From the NCBI RefSeq assembly GCF_012952065.1, contig NZ_JABCJJ010000002.1, forward strand, positions 62,001 to 126,000: a DNA stretch of 64,000 bases, read 5' to 3'. Shown here in pieces: positions 38,512 to 49,668 of the stretch. Numbering within the stretch: the stretch's first letter is position 1; the number at the start of each line of letters is the position of its first letter. The notes under the pieces were generated by a model that was given only the letters and a program-made list of their open reading frames with translations, had not been told where the DNA came from and did not search any database. Source of the stretch: Cellulomonas fimi. GTDB lineage: Bacteria > Actinomycetota > Actinomycetes > Actinomycetales > Cellulomonadaceae. The translations under genes were made by a program, and so were the position numbers.

Positions 38512-39027
38512 GGCCCGGACCGCCCGGCCGGGTCGGTCCGCTTCCCGCGCGGGGACGCGCGCCAGCCGCTGTCCCGGACCGCCATCACGGGCCTTCCGGC
38601 GACGGTGACCTGCGACGCTGCGCGCGGGGTCGTCGTCGTCGGCACCGGCGAGCTCGGGCCGGTCGTGCCCGAGGTGTGGGACTACGCCGTCGGCGGCAAG
38701 AACGTGCTGAAGTCCTGGTTCAACTACCGCAAGACCGAGCCGGGCGGCAAGAAGACGTCGCCGCTCGACCACGTGCACGTGGACGCGTGGGACCCGGACT
38801 GGACGACCGAGCTGATCGACCTGCTCACGGTGCTGACCCGCCTGGTCGGCCTCGAACCGGCGCAGGCCGACCTGCTGGAGCGCATCGTCGCGGGCCCGGT
38901 GCACACCCTCGACGACCTCCGCGCGGCAGGCGTCCGCTGGCCGACGACCGCCGCCGACCGTCGCCCGCACCGGGGTCTCGGCACGCAGGACCCGGCAGGC
39001 AACCAGCAGGCCGCGCTCGACCTCTGA
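38512..39027 (+). pseudogene. Direct repeat copy B: orphan 3' end of an R-M gene
   Basis: These 516 bp encode the last about 171 residues of the R-M enzyme and end at the same stop codon. At the protein level only seven substitutions separate it from copy A in the aligned stretch after the first few residues (for example Ala to Pro, Tyr to Cys, Leu to Ala). There is no start codon or ribosome site of its own at the left border, so it is a fragment. Its divergence, including runs of silent changes, argues against a very recent copy of 37015-37530. It may be the tail of a second, once-complete allele. Confidence 0.85.
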
Positions 39028-39187
39028 CCGTCCGGTGCGGTGAGGCGGCTGTGGTGGGCGTTCGCACGTGACCGACCACAACGTCGTGAGCGTTGTCCAC
39101 AACGACGGCATTCGCCCGAATTCGCGGCACCCGAGACTGTACGGTCTCGCGCAGGACTGGCGGAGACAGGCGAGCGGGGGCGGCAGG

Positions 39188-39778
39188 ATGCGCGTGCGGG
39201 GTTGGAAGCTGGTCGGAGCGATCGTGGTCGGCACGACGATGCTCACCGCGTGCACGGCAGCCTCGGACGCCACCCCGTCGCCGACGCCCACGGCGGCGGC
39301 CACGTCCCCCGAGCCCAGCCCGAGCCCGACGGCGAGCGAACCTCCCGTCGCGAAGCCGGAGCGTCCGGCCGAGATGGACCGCACGGACGAGGTCGGGGCG
39401 GCGGCCGCCGCGGAGTACTTCCTGAGCCTGTACGCGTACGTGATGCAGACCGGCGACTTCGCCGAGTGGGACGCGATGTCGTGGGAAACCTGCGGGTCGT
39501 GCGCGCGTGTGCGGGAGTCTGCGACAGCGATTGCCGCTGCGGGGGATCGATACCTCGGCGGTGCGATCATTGCGACGCGCGCCGATGTCCTCGAGAAGGA
39601 CGAACTGATCGGTGGCTACCCGGTCGATCTGACCATCCGGCAGGAGCCGTCGAAGCGCGTGAACGCCAACGGCGACGTTCTGAGCGACAATCCCGCGATC
39701 GGAGGATCCGCACGGGTCGACGCCCTTTTCGAGTCGGGACGCTGGGTCGTGCTCGCCTTCTCTTCGGAGGCCAACTGA
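39188..39778 (+). CDS. DUF6318-like lipoprotein
   Basis: The 196-residue product begins with a lipoprotein signal peptide ending in the lipobox LTAC (Cys about 20). A Ser/Pro/Thr-rich linker (about 25-55) follows, then a compact domain with EYFLSLYAYVMQTGDFAEWDAMSWETCGSCARVR. That CxxC-containing segment is typical of DUF6318 proteins in Cellulomonas-like bacteria. The protein should be anchored on the outer face of the membrane; its function is unknown. ATG 39188 was chosen for the signal peptide. TACGGT (39142-39147) is a possible -10. The PKD-domain gene follows after two bases. Confidence 0.7.
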   Translation: MRVRGWKLVGAIVVGTTMLTACTAASDATPSPTPTAAATSPEPSPSPTASEPPVAKPERPAEMDRTDEVGAAAAAEYFLSLYAYVMQTGDFAEWDAMSWETCGSCARVRESATAIAAAGDRYLGGAIIATRADVLEKDELIGGYPVDLTIRQEPSKRVNANGDVLSDNPAIGGSARVDALFESGRWVVLAFSSEAN

Positions 39779-39780
39779 CT

Positions 39781-40677
39781 GTGACGGCGCTCGCCATTCG
39801 ATTCACACTTGTCTCGTGGCTCGTGATTGCTGCGTCACTCTCGGGCGCCTTCTCCGCGGGCGCGGTTCCCTCTGGCCCTGCTCCGGAAGATTTCTGGGCC
39901 ACGACTGCCGATGACGACCATGTGCTCGTGGGTGGTGAGCGGGCAACCAGTTCGGAATCCAATCGGGCGACGGCAGCCGCGATCCAGCAGGAACACCGAC
40001 GAGTTCCCCTCGGGATGTGCAGGGCCCTACCGAGTGCGGCTGCGGATGGCGCGATGGCGCAGCTGTGCGCCGACTTCCTGGGCGCCGGTGGGGTGGTGGC
40101 GCCGTGCCCGGACGGGCAGGCTCGCACCGATCCGGTGCTGCGCCGCACCGTGGACCCGGCCAGCGCGACGGGGTTCACCCCGTGGAACCTGGTCGACGTC
40201 GGCGGGTGCACGGCCCCGGTGGACCTCGGCCCGGCGGTGGCGGCGGAGTTCCAGCGGCTGCCGCTGACGCCCTCGACCCTGTCCGTGCAGCCGCCGAACG
40301 GGTGGACGCTGGTGAACATCGACACCCTGGCCTACACCGACGACGCGACCCAGACCCTGACCGCGACCGTGCTGGGCACCCCGGTGCTGATCCGCGCCAC
40401 CCCGGCCCGGTTCGCCTGGGACTTCGGCGACGGCACCGACCCGCTGGTCGGCACCGACCCCGGCCGGCCCTACCCGGACGCCACCATCGGGCACACCTAC
40501 CGGACCGCAGGCACCCGGCAGATCACCCTGACCACCACCTGGACCGCCGACTACCAGCCCGCCGGCACCGGCGGCTGGACCCCGGTCACCGGCACCGCCA
40601 CCACCGTCACCACCAGCCCCCCGCTGACCGTGCACACCGCTCGCGCACGCCTCGTCGCCGACCCGCTGCCCGACTGA
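39781..40677 (+). CDS. Secreted PKD-domain protein
   Basis: The 298-residue protein has a Sec-type signal peptide (about 1-29) and a Cys-containing N-terminal region of about 130 residues. A PKD domain (about 200-290) has the characteristic FAWDFGDGTDP and HTYRTAGTRQITL. PKD domains mediate extracellular protein or carbohydrate contacts. The GTG at 39781 lies ten bases after GGAGG, which is inside the lipoprotein gene; the two genes are two bases apart and likely co-transcribed. The 5' half has more A/T-ending codons than the 3' half, from about 40050 on. The role is unknown; a surface complex with the lipoprotein is inferred. Confidence 0.8.
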   Translation: MTALAIRFTLVSWLVIAASLSGAFSAGAVPSGPAPEDFWATTADDDHVLVGGERATSSESNRATAAAIQQEHRRVPLGMCRALPSAAADGAMAQLCADFLGAGGVVAPCPDGQARTDPVLRRTVDPASATGFTPWNLVDVGGCTAPVDLGPAVAAEFQRLPLTPSTLSVQPPNGWTLVNIDTLAYTDDATQTLTATVLGTPVLIRATPARFAWDFGDGTDPLVGTDPGRPYPDATIGHTYRTAGTRQITLTTTWTADYQPAGTGGWTPVTGTATTVTTSPPLTVHTARARLVADPLPD

Positions 40678-40716
40678 GCCGGGCTGCCGGGCCAGGCCAC
40701 CCAGGAAGGCCGCGCG

Positions 40717-42252
40717 TCAGTCACCCAGCAGCGTCGCCATCCACTCCTCGATGGCCTCGACCGTCCGCGGGAGCGCCGCCGACAGGTTCTCGTTGCCGTC
40801 GGCCGTGACGAGCACGTCGTCCTCGATCCGGACCCCGATCCCGCGGTACTCCTCGGGCACGGTGAGGTCGTCGGCCTTGAAGTACAGGCCCGGCTCGATC
40901 GTGAAGACCATGCCGGTCTCCAGCGTCGCGTCGAGGTACATCTCGCGACGGGCCAGCGCGCAGTCGTGCACGTCGAGGCCGAGGTGGTGGCTCGTGCCGT
41001 GCACCATCCAGCGGCGGTGGTACTGCCCCTCGGGCTTGAGCGACTCCTCGGCCGTGGTCGGCAGGAGGCCCCACTCGGCGAGGCGGGTCGCGATGACCTG
41101 CATCGCGGCGTCGTGCACGTCGCTGAACCTCGCGCCCGGGACGGCGGCGGCGAACGCGGCGTCCGCGGCGTCGAGCACGGCCTCGTAGACGCGGCGCTGG
41201 ACGTCGGTGAACGTCCCGTCGACCGGCAGGGTCCGGGTGACGTCGGCGGTGTAGAGCGAGTCGACCTCGACCCCGGCATCGACGAGCACGAGCTCACCGG
41301 GACGGACCCGGCCGTCGTTCTGGGTCCAGTGCAGCGTCGTGGCGTGCTCACCGGCGGCGGCGATGGTGTCGTAGCCGACGGCGTTGCCCTCGAGCCGCGC
41401 GTGCGCCCCGAACGTGCCCTCGATGACGCGCTCGCCGCGGGGGTGCTCGACCGCGATCGGCAGGTCGCGCACGATCTTCGCGAAGCCCGCGATCGTCTCG
41501 TCGACGGCGAGGCGCATCTCGGCGATCTCGTACTCGTCCTTGACGAGCCGCAGCTCGGAGAGCGCCTCGGCGAGCCGCTCGTCGCGGCTGCCCGAGTCCT
41601 CCGCCGCCCGGATCTCCTCGACGACGGCCTCGACGGCGTCGTCGGCCTCGGGCACCACGAGCAGGCTCACGCCGCCCTCGCCGACGTCCTTGGCGAGCGC
41701 GTCGCGCAGCTCGTCGAGGTGCGCCGTGCGGATGCCGGTGACCGCCTCGACGTCGTCGAGGGTGGGACGCGCGCCGACCCAGAACTCGCCGTACCGCGAG
41801 TCCGAGTAGAACTCCTCGGTGTCGCGCCCGGCGAGCGGGCGGAAGTACAGGACCGCCCGATGGCTGCCGCCGCCGTCCCCCTCGCCGTCGGCGACGGGGT
41901 GCAGCACGAGGACGGCGTCGGGCTCCTGCTCGGCGCCCAGCCCGGTGAGGTGCGCGAAGGCCGAGTGCGGCCGGAACCGGTAGTCGCAGTCGTTGCTGCG
42001 GACCTTGTAGGAGCCGGCCGGGACGACCAGCCGCTCGCCCGGGAACTCGGCCGCCAGGCGCGCACGACGCGCTGCCGTGAACGGGGCGGCGGGGCCGGCG
42101 GCAGCGACCTGGGCCTCGGCGCGCGGCGCCCACCCGGACGTGATGAACGCCTTGAACGCCTCGGACCGTGGGCGCTGGGACCGGTTGTCCCCCCGGCTCT
42201 CGATCGGCTGTGCCGAGCCGTCGGCCTCGGGGGTGCTCTGGGGTTCAGTCAT
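40717..42252 (-). CDS. pepP: Xaa-Pro aminopeptidase (M24B)
   Basis: The 511-residue protein is an aminopeptidase P with an N-terminal regulatory domain (about 55-230) and a pita-bread catalytic domain. Metal ligands are visible in VDAGVEVDSLYTADVTR (two Asp), HHLGLDVHD (His), FTIEPGLY (Glu) and RIEDDVLV (Glu). It removes N-terminal residues preceding proline. An extra charged N-terminus of about 40 residues precedes the domain. GGGAGG is nine bases before the ATG at 42252. It is divergent from the PHP gene and marks the return to conserved core genes. Confidence 0.95.
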   Translation of the reverse strand: MTEPQSTPEADGSAQPIESRGDNRSQRPRSEAFKAFITSGWAPRAEAQVAAAGPAAPFTAARRARLAAEFPGERLVVPAGSYKVRSNDCDYRFRPHSAFAHLTGLGAEQEPDAVLVLHPVADGEGDGGGSHRAVLYFRPLAGRDTEEFYSDSRYGEFWVGARPTLDDVEAVTGIRTAHLDELRDALAKDVGEGGVSLLVVPEADDAVEAVVEEIRAAEDSGSRDERLAEALSELRLVKDEYEIAEMRLAVDETIAGFAKIVRDLPIAVEHPRGERVIEGTFGAHARLEGNAVGYDTIAAAGEHATTLHWTQNDGRVRPGELVLVDAGVEVDSLYTADVTRTLPVDGTFTDVQRRVYEAVLDAADAAFAAAVPGARFSDVHDAAMQVIATRLAEWGLLPTTAEESLKPEGQYHRRWMVHGTSHHLGLDVHDCALARREMYLDATLETGMVFTIEPGLYFKADDLTVPEEYRGIGVRIEDDVLVTADGNENLSAALPRTVEAIEEWMATLLGD

Positions 42253-42311
42253 GCCCCCATCCTCCCACCCGGCGGCCGCCGGCCCTCGCGACCACCCCTA
42301 CCCTGGGGTCC

Positions 42312-43154
42312 GTGCTGATCGACCTCCACACCCACTCGACCGCGTCGGACGGCACCGACGCGCCCGCGGCGGTCGTCCGCGCCGCTGCGGCCGCCGGCGT
42401 CGCGGTCGTGGCGCTCACCGACCACGACACGACGGCGGGGTGGGACGAAGCAGCGGACGCGGCACGCGAGGTGGGGACGGCGCTCGTCCGGGGGACCGAG
42501 GTCTCCGCGCTCTCGCACGGCATCAGCGTGCACCTCCTCAGCTACCTCCAGGACCCCGCGCACCCCGCCCTGGCGGCCGAGCTCGAGCGGACGCGGACGG
42601 CCCGCCTCGCGCGGGCCCGGCGCATGGTCGAGCTGCTCGGCGCTGACTACGGGCTCACGTGGGACGAGGTGGTCGCCCAGACCGAGCCGGACACGACCGT
42701 CGGCCGCCCGCACATCGCGGACGCGCTCGTCGCGAGCGGCGTGGTCGCCGACCGCAGCGCCGCCTTCACGTCGCTGCTCACGCCGCGGTCGAGGTACTAC
42801 GTGCCGCACTACGCGCCCGACGTTCTCGACGCCGTCGCGGCGATCCGGGCGGCGGGCGGCGTCCCGGTCTTCGCCCACCCCGGCGCCGACGGCCGCGGCC
42901 GCGTCGTGCCCGACGCCGTCATCGAGGCCATGGCCGACGCCGGGCTCGTCGGCCTCGAGGTGCACCACCGCGACCACACGCCGGCCCAGGCCGCGCGGCT
43001 CACCCGGCTCGCGGCGCGGCTCGACCTGCTCGTCACCGGATCGAGCGACTACCACGGCGCGGGCAAGCCGAACCGGCTCGCCGAGCACGTGACCGAGCCC
43101 GCCGTGCTGGCCGCGATCGAGGAGCGGGGCACGACGCCCGTGATCCGGCCGTGA
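42312..43154 (+). CDS. PHP-domain metal-dependent phosphoesterase
   Basis: The 280-residue product has the PHP motifs: DLHTHSTASDGTD, ALTDHDTTAGW, GTEVSAL, PVFAHPGADG and GSSDYHGAGK. These supply the trinuclear metal site. Related stand-alone PHP proteins hydrolyse nucleoside 3',5'-bisphosphate or similar phosphoesters. GTG 42312 follows TACCCT (42299-42304) by seven bases with no ribosome site, a leaderless arrangement. The stop overlaps the start of the MarC gene (GTGA). Confidence 0.9.
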   Translation: MLIDLHTHSTASDGTDAPAAVVRAAAAAGVAVVALTDHDTTAGWDEAADAAREVGTALVRGTEVSALSHGISVHLLSYLQDPAHPALAAELERTRTARLARARRMVELLGADYGLTWDEVVAQTEPDTTVGRPHIADALVASGVVADRSAAFTSLLTPRSRYYVPHYAPDVLDAVAAIRAAGGVPVFAHPGADGRGRVVPDAVIEAMADAGLVGLEVHHRDHTPAQAARLTRLAARLDLLVTGSSDYHGAGKPNRLAEHVTEPAVLAAIEERGTTPVIRP

Positions 43155-43774
43155 GCGGCTGGTTGGACGTGCGGCTGTTCACGGAGGTCTTCGTCACGCT
43201 GTTCGTGATCATGGACCCGCCGGGGACGGTCCCGATCTTCCTCGGCCTCACCGGCGCGATGACGGGCAAGCAGCGCAACCGGGCTGCCCGGCAGGCCATC
43301 CTCGTCGCGTTCGGCGTGATCGTGAGCTTCGCGCTCTTCGGCCAGCAGCTGCTCAGCTACATGAACATCTCGCTCCCCGCGCTCCAGGCGTCGGGTGGCC
43401 TGCTCCTGCTGCTCGTCGCGATGGAGCTGCTCACGGGCAAGATGGAGGAGCCCGCGCCGTCGGGCAACAAGGGGGTCAACGTCGCGCTGGTACCGCTCGG
43501 TACCCCGCTGCTCGCCGGCCCGGGCGCGATCGTCGCCACCATGGTGTTCACCCAGGCCTCCGACGGGACGCGCGCCGACTGGATTGCGATCGCGCTGGCC
43601 CTCGTGGCCGTGCACCTGTCGCTCTACCTGTCGATGCGCTTCGCCAACGTGATCCAGCGGGTCCTCAGGGACAGCGGCGTCACCCTGATCACGCGGATCG
43701 CGGGCCTCCTGCTGGCGGCCATCGCCGTCCAGCTGATCGCCGACGCCGTCCGGGCGTTCATCCTCGCGGGCTGA
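43151..43774 (+). CDS. MarC-family integral membrane protein
   Basis: The 207-residue protein has six predicted transmembrane helices and the MarC opening FVTLFVIMDPPGTVPIFLGL, with VPLGTPLLAGPGAIVATMV in the second half (an inverted-repeat family). The function is unsettled; the link to multiple antibiotic resistance implied by the name has not held up. Its GTG overlaps the PHP gene stop by four bases, so the two are coupled. Confidence 0.93.
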   Translation: MSGWLDVRLFTEVFVTLFVIMDPPGTVPIFLGLTGAMTGKQRNRAARQAILVAFGVIVSFALFGQQLLSYMNISLPALQASGGLLLLLVAMELLTGKMEEPAPSGNKGVNVALVPLGTPLLAGPGAIVATMVFTQASDGTRADWIAIALALVAVHLSLYLSMRFANVIQRVLRDSGVTLITRIAGLLLAAIAVQLIADAVRAFILAG

Positions 43775-43777
43775 GAC

Positions 43778-43793
43778 GGCGCCGACCGGCGCC
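43778..43793. terminator. Hairpin between convergent marC-type and dehydrogenase genes
   Basis: GGCGCC (43778-43783) and GGCGCC (43788-43793) pair around GACC, three bases after the MarC stop and before the convergent dehydrogenase stop. It is short and lacks a T-run. Confidence 0.4.
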
Positions 43794-43819
43794 ACCCCCT
43801 GAGGCGGCCGACGCCGAGG

Positions 43820-46610
<2,791 letters not shown>

Positions 46611-46915
46611 GTCGATGCCTCACGTGTCGCCAGCGACGATGGCCGCGCGCTGCCCAGGGATGACCCGTGCTGACCGGCGCCGTCCGGCGCGCCGCGTGAC
46701 GGGGCCGGGTCGTGCGGTCGCACCCGATCGGGGGGAGCGGGCCTCATCGCTGAGGGTGGCCGGCAGCCGATCGTGAATAGTCACTGCCTCGGCGGAGCTC
46801 GCTCGAGCGTTGCTGCTCGTGAGCACTGCTGGGCGATGCGGTCGAGACGACCGGGCAACCGATGTACCGGCTCATCATATCCGACCGCCGGTGCACCCGG
46901 CGTTAGGCTGCTGCG
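46611..46915. other. 305-bp intergenic region between helicase and ferritin-like genes
   Basis: This divergent region holds TATGAT on the minus strand (46879-46874), a possible helicase -10 that would give a leader of about 250 bases, and TAGGCT (46904-46909) on the plus strand, a -10 six bases before the ferritin-like gene's ATG. No open frame of interest or clear terminator was seen. A long leader would fit post-transcriptional control of a cold-shock-type helicase. Confidence 0.35.
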
Positions 46916-47641
46916 ATGACTGCAGCGACGACGTCGTCCACGCGCGCGGCCGACCGGGCGGACGAGCTCGCCCTCCTCGGTCTGGTGGGCCAGCTCGAGC
47001 TCGTCGCGTTCACGCGGCTCGCCGAGGACTCGGCCCTCGCACCGTCGCTCGACCAGCGCCTGCGGCTCGCGCGGTTCTCCGCGGGGGCCGTGAGCCGGCT
47101 CGAGCGGATCTTCGAGCGCATCACCGAGCTCGGCGGGTCGCCCGAGGCGGAGGTCGAGCGCTTCGCGCACGTCATGGACGACTTCGACGCCCGCACCCCG
47201 TCGAGCACGTGGTGGGAGCGGCTGCTCAAGGCCTACGTCGGCTACGGCGTCGCTGACGACTTCTGCAAGGCGGCCGCGGCGGGTCTCGACGACCGGACGC
47301 GCACGCTGGTCGAGGAGGTGCTCGACGGCACCCACCACGGCGAGCTCGTGCTCGCCGAGCTCGCCGCCGCGAGCGCGGACGACGCCGTGCTCACGTCGCG
47401 GCTCGCGCTGTGGGGACGGCGCCTCGTGGGCGAGTCGCTCGGCGTCGTGCAGTCGCTCGTGCAGTCGCAGCCGGGGCTCGCGCGGCTCGTGGCCGACGGC
47501 GCCGCGGTGGAGGCCCGGGCGTCCGGTGCCGAGCCGGCAGCCGGGCCCGGGCCGACGCCCGCGGAGGCGCTGAGCACGCTGTTCGGCCGGCTCACCGCGG
47601 AGCACACCCGCCGGATGGGGCGGCTCGGACTGACCGCCTGA
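46916..47641 (+). CDS. Ferritin-like / MiaE-like diiron-fold protein
   Basis: The 241-residue product is almost entirely helical and matches the actinobacterial ferritin-like family related to tRNA hydroxylase MiaE (GQLELVAFTRLAEDSALAP, SRLERIFERITELGG, VLDGTHHGELVLAEL). Carboxylate and histidine ligands are present (for example E at LVGQLELVAF and HHGE). It may bind a diiron centre, but activity is unproven. TAGGCT is six bases before the ATG, so translation is probably leaderless. It converges on the DUF3107 gene with a 3-bp gap. Confidence 0.8.
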   Translation: MTAATTSSTRAADRADELALLGLVGQLELVAFTRLAEDSALAPSLDQRLRLARFSAGAVSRLERIFERITELGGSPEAEVERFAHVMDDFDARTPSSTWWERLLKAYVGYGVADDFCKAAAAGLDDRTRTLVEEVLDGTHHGELVLAELAAASADDAVLTSRLALWGRRLVGESLGVVQSLVQSQPGLARLVADGAAVEARASGAEPAAGPGPTPAEALSTLFGRLTAEHTRRMGRLGLTA

Positions 47642-47644
47642 CGC

Positions 47645-47869
47645 TCAGATGGCGCCGAAGCCGACCCGGCGCTGCTCCTCGGTGCCGATCTCGACGTAGC
47701 CGATCGACGAGGTCGGGACGATCACGCGGCGACCGCGGGAGTCGAGCAGCTCGAGCGCCGGGTTGCCGGCCAGGGCGGCGCTGACGGCCTCCGCCACCTC
47801 CTCGGCGGTCTGGTCGGACTCGACCACCAGCTCCCGAGCCAGGTTCTGCACGCCGATCGTGATCTCCAC
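47645..47869 (-). CDS. DUF3107 small protein
   Basis: The 74-residue protein (EITIGVQNLARELVVESDQT, then VPTSSIGYVEIG) is a compact alpha/beta domain of the DUF3107 family, conserved in actinobacteria. The equivalent M. tuberculosis gene lies beside a TetR gene in the same way. AGGGAGAG is eight bases before the GTG at 47869. The function is unknown. Confidence 0.9.
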   Translation of the reverse strand: MEITIGVQNLARELVVESDQTAEEVAEAVSAALAGNPALELLDSRGRRVIVPTSSIGYVEIGTEEQRRVGFGAI

Positions 47870-47944
47870 GGTGTTCTCTCCCTCGTCGTCGCCGGTCGTC
47901 CCAGGGCGCGGGTGCGCGCCACGGTCCGCGGGCTGCGACCAATC

Positions 47945-48607
47945 CTAGGCGGTCGTCCCGTAGTCGTAGTCGGGGCGGATCAGGCTCGCGACGCCGCCCC
48001 ACGCGAGGCGGGCGACGAGGTCGGCGGCCTCGGCGACACCGAGCCGCGTGTCGGCACGCATCCGCGTCGTCGCGCCGCTCTGGGCCATCCCGATGAGCGT
48101 GGCCGCCAGGAGCGACGTGTGCTCGGCCGGCAGGCCCGTGAACTCCGCGAGGACGCGCGCGACACCGGCCGCCGCCTCGGCGTTCGCCTGCTCGACCCGG
48201 GCGCGGACGTCGGCGTCGTGCGTGACGTCGGACTCGAACAGCAGCGAGGCGGACTCGCCGGCGCCGTCCACGAACTCGAAGTAGGCGCGCACCAGCGCGT
48301 GCACCACCTCGCGGCCGTCGCCCGGCCGGACCGGACCCCTCTCGATCGGCGCGAGGGCGACCTCGACGGCCGCCTGGAGCCCCGAGCCGCGGGCGTCGAC
48401 GACCGCGAGGTAGAGGTCGAGCTTCGAGGGGAAGTGGCGGTACAGGACCGGCTTCGAGACCTGAGCCCTGTCCGCGATGTCGTCCATCGAGACGTGGTGG
48501 AAGCCCTCGGTCGCGAACAGCTCCTGCGCGACGTCGAGCACCTGGGCGCGGCGCGCGTCGCGCGGCATCCGACGACCGCGGGGGCGCCGGAGCTCGGGGT
48601 CGGTCAC
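47945..48607 (-). CDS. TetR-family transcriptional regulator
   Basis: The 220-residue product has the TetR HTH (about 12-60; FHHVSMDDIADRAQVSKPVLYRHFPSKLDLY preceded by VLDVAQELFATEG). A C-terminal helical effector domain follows (RAYFEFVDGAGESASLLFESD). GTG 48607 follows TACGAT (48619-48614) by six bases on the minus strand, a leaderless start; longer upstream in-frame starts look artificial. It is upstream of DUF3107 on the same strand, an arrangement conserved in mycobacteria. The target is unknown. Confidence 0.9.
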   Translation of the reverse strand: MTDPELRRPRGRRMPRDARRAQVLDVAQELFATEGFHHVSMDDIADRAQVSKPVLYRHFPSKLDLYLAVVDARGSGLQAAVEVALAPIERGPVRPGDGREVVHALVRAYFEFVDGAGESASLLFESDVTHDADVRARVEQANAEAAAGVARVLAEFTGLPAEHTSLLAATLIGMAQSGATTRMRADTRLGVAEAADLVARLAWGGVASLIRPDYDYGTTA

Positions 48608-48654
48608 CCGGCGATCGTAGCGACGCCTCGTGACCCCGGTGAGAGCATGTCCCG

Positions 48655-49578
48655 GTGAGTCGAGCACCGGTGTCGTGGCGGGTGCCGCGGTGGCGCGCCG
48701 CCCCGGCCGCCCGTTCGCGCGAGCAGCGCGCGCGCCGGCCGCGCCGGCCGGGTCCGCGCGCGGGACTGCCCCTCGCGACGGCTCTCGTGGCGGTCGCGTT
48801 CGCGGGCGGGATCGGCGTCGGGCAGGTGGTCGCGCCCGGTGAGGTCGCCGAGAGCACGCGCGCCGGCACGAAGGCGTCGGCGGCGGCCGAGCTGTCCACG
48901 GTCGCCATGCTCCCGGTGAGCCCCGTGCTGGACGACACGACGCCTCGCGCCGGCCGCACCACGGTGCCGCGACGCCCGGCGGACCCGCACGCGCTCGACG
49001 CCGAGGGCCTCGGTGCCGCCGATCGCGCGGCGGGGATGCTCTCGGCCCAGGTGCCCGACGGCGCGTCGGGTCACCTGGTCCCGGTGCCGGGCGGCGAGCC
49101 CGCTCCCGGGCCGGGCGCCGTGCGGACCGTGCGCGTCGAGGTCGAGGCGGGGCTGCCGGTCGAGCCGAACGCCTTCGCGGCGACCGTCATGGCGGTGCTC
49201 AACGACCCACGTGGTTGGGGCGCGGACGGCGCGCTGTCCTTCGCGCGGACGGACGGCGAGGCCGAGCTCCAGGTCGTGCTCGCCTCGCCCGCGACCGTGG
49301 ACGCGCTGTGCGCGCCGCTCGAGACGGTGGGGCAGTTCTCGTGCGCGCGCGACGGCCGCGCCGCGATCAACGCGGCACGCTGGGCCGCCGCTGCGCCGGA
49401 GTTCGGGCTCGACCGCACGCTCTACCGGCACTACGTGGTGAACCACGAGGTGGGGCACCTGCTCGGCGAGGGGCACGTGGACTGCCCGGGCGCCGGCCTC
49501 CTCGCCCCCGTCATGCAGCAGCAGACCGTCGCGGTCGCGCCTTGCGTGCCCAACGGCTGGCCGTACCCGACCGGTTGA
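48655..49578 (+). CDS. DUF3152 membrane-anchored zinc-protease-like protein
   Basis: The 307-residue protein has a basic N-terminus (many Arg before residue 38), one membrane helix (about 39-58, LPLATALVAVAFAGGIGVG), a Pro/Ala-rich linker and an extracellular DUF3152 domain. NHEVGHLLGEGHVDCPG contains HExGHxxGxGH, resembling an extended metzincin zinc site, so a protease role is plausible. Cysteines around the domain (SCARDG, HVDCPG, APCVPN) suggest disulfides. The GTG at 48655 gives the helix its positively charged start. Confidence 0.85.
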   Translation: MSRAPVSWRVPRWRAAPAARSREQRARRPRRPGPRAGLPLATALVAVAFAGGIGVGQVVAPGEVAESTRAGTKASAAAELSTVAMLPVSPVLDDTTPRAGRTTVPRRPADPHALDAEGLGAADRAAGMLSAQVPDGASGHLVPVPGGEPAPGPGAVRTVRVEVEAGLPVEPNAFAATVMAVLNDPRGWGADGALSFARTDGEAELQVVLASPATVDALCAPLETVGQFSCARDGRAAINAARWAAAAPEFGLDRTLYRHYVVNHEVGHLLGEGHVDCPGAGLLAPVMQQQTVAVAPCVPNGWPYPTG

Positions 49579-49580
49579 CC

Positions 49581-49610
49581 GCGCTGTCTGGCGCTGTCTG
49601 GCGCTGCCTG
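49581..49610. repeat. Three 10-bp tandem repeats after the DUF3152 gene
   Basis: GCGCTGTCTG occurs at 49581 and 49591, followed by GCGCTGCCTG at 49601, immediately after the DUF3152 stop codon and before adnA. No function is evident. Confidence 0.7.
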
Positions 49611-49668
49611 CGCCGACCACACTGCCGGGGCACCGGGCATGTCGGTGGGTCGTGATGGGATCGGGCGC

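Noticed and set aside
37015-39027. The 516-bp direct repeats considered as an insertion sequence or composite transposon
   Set aside because: No terminal inverted repeats, target duplication or transposase. The repeat is the coding end of the R-M gene and stops at its stop codon.
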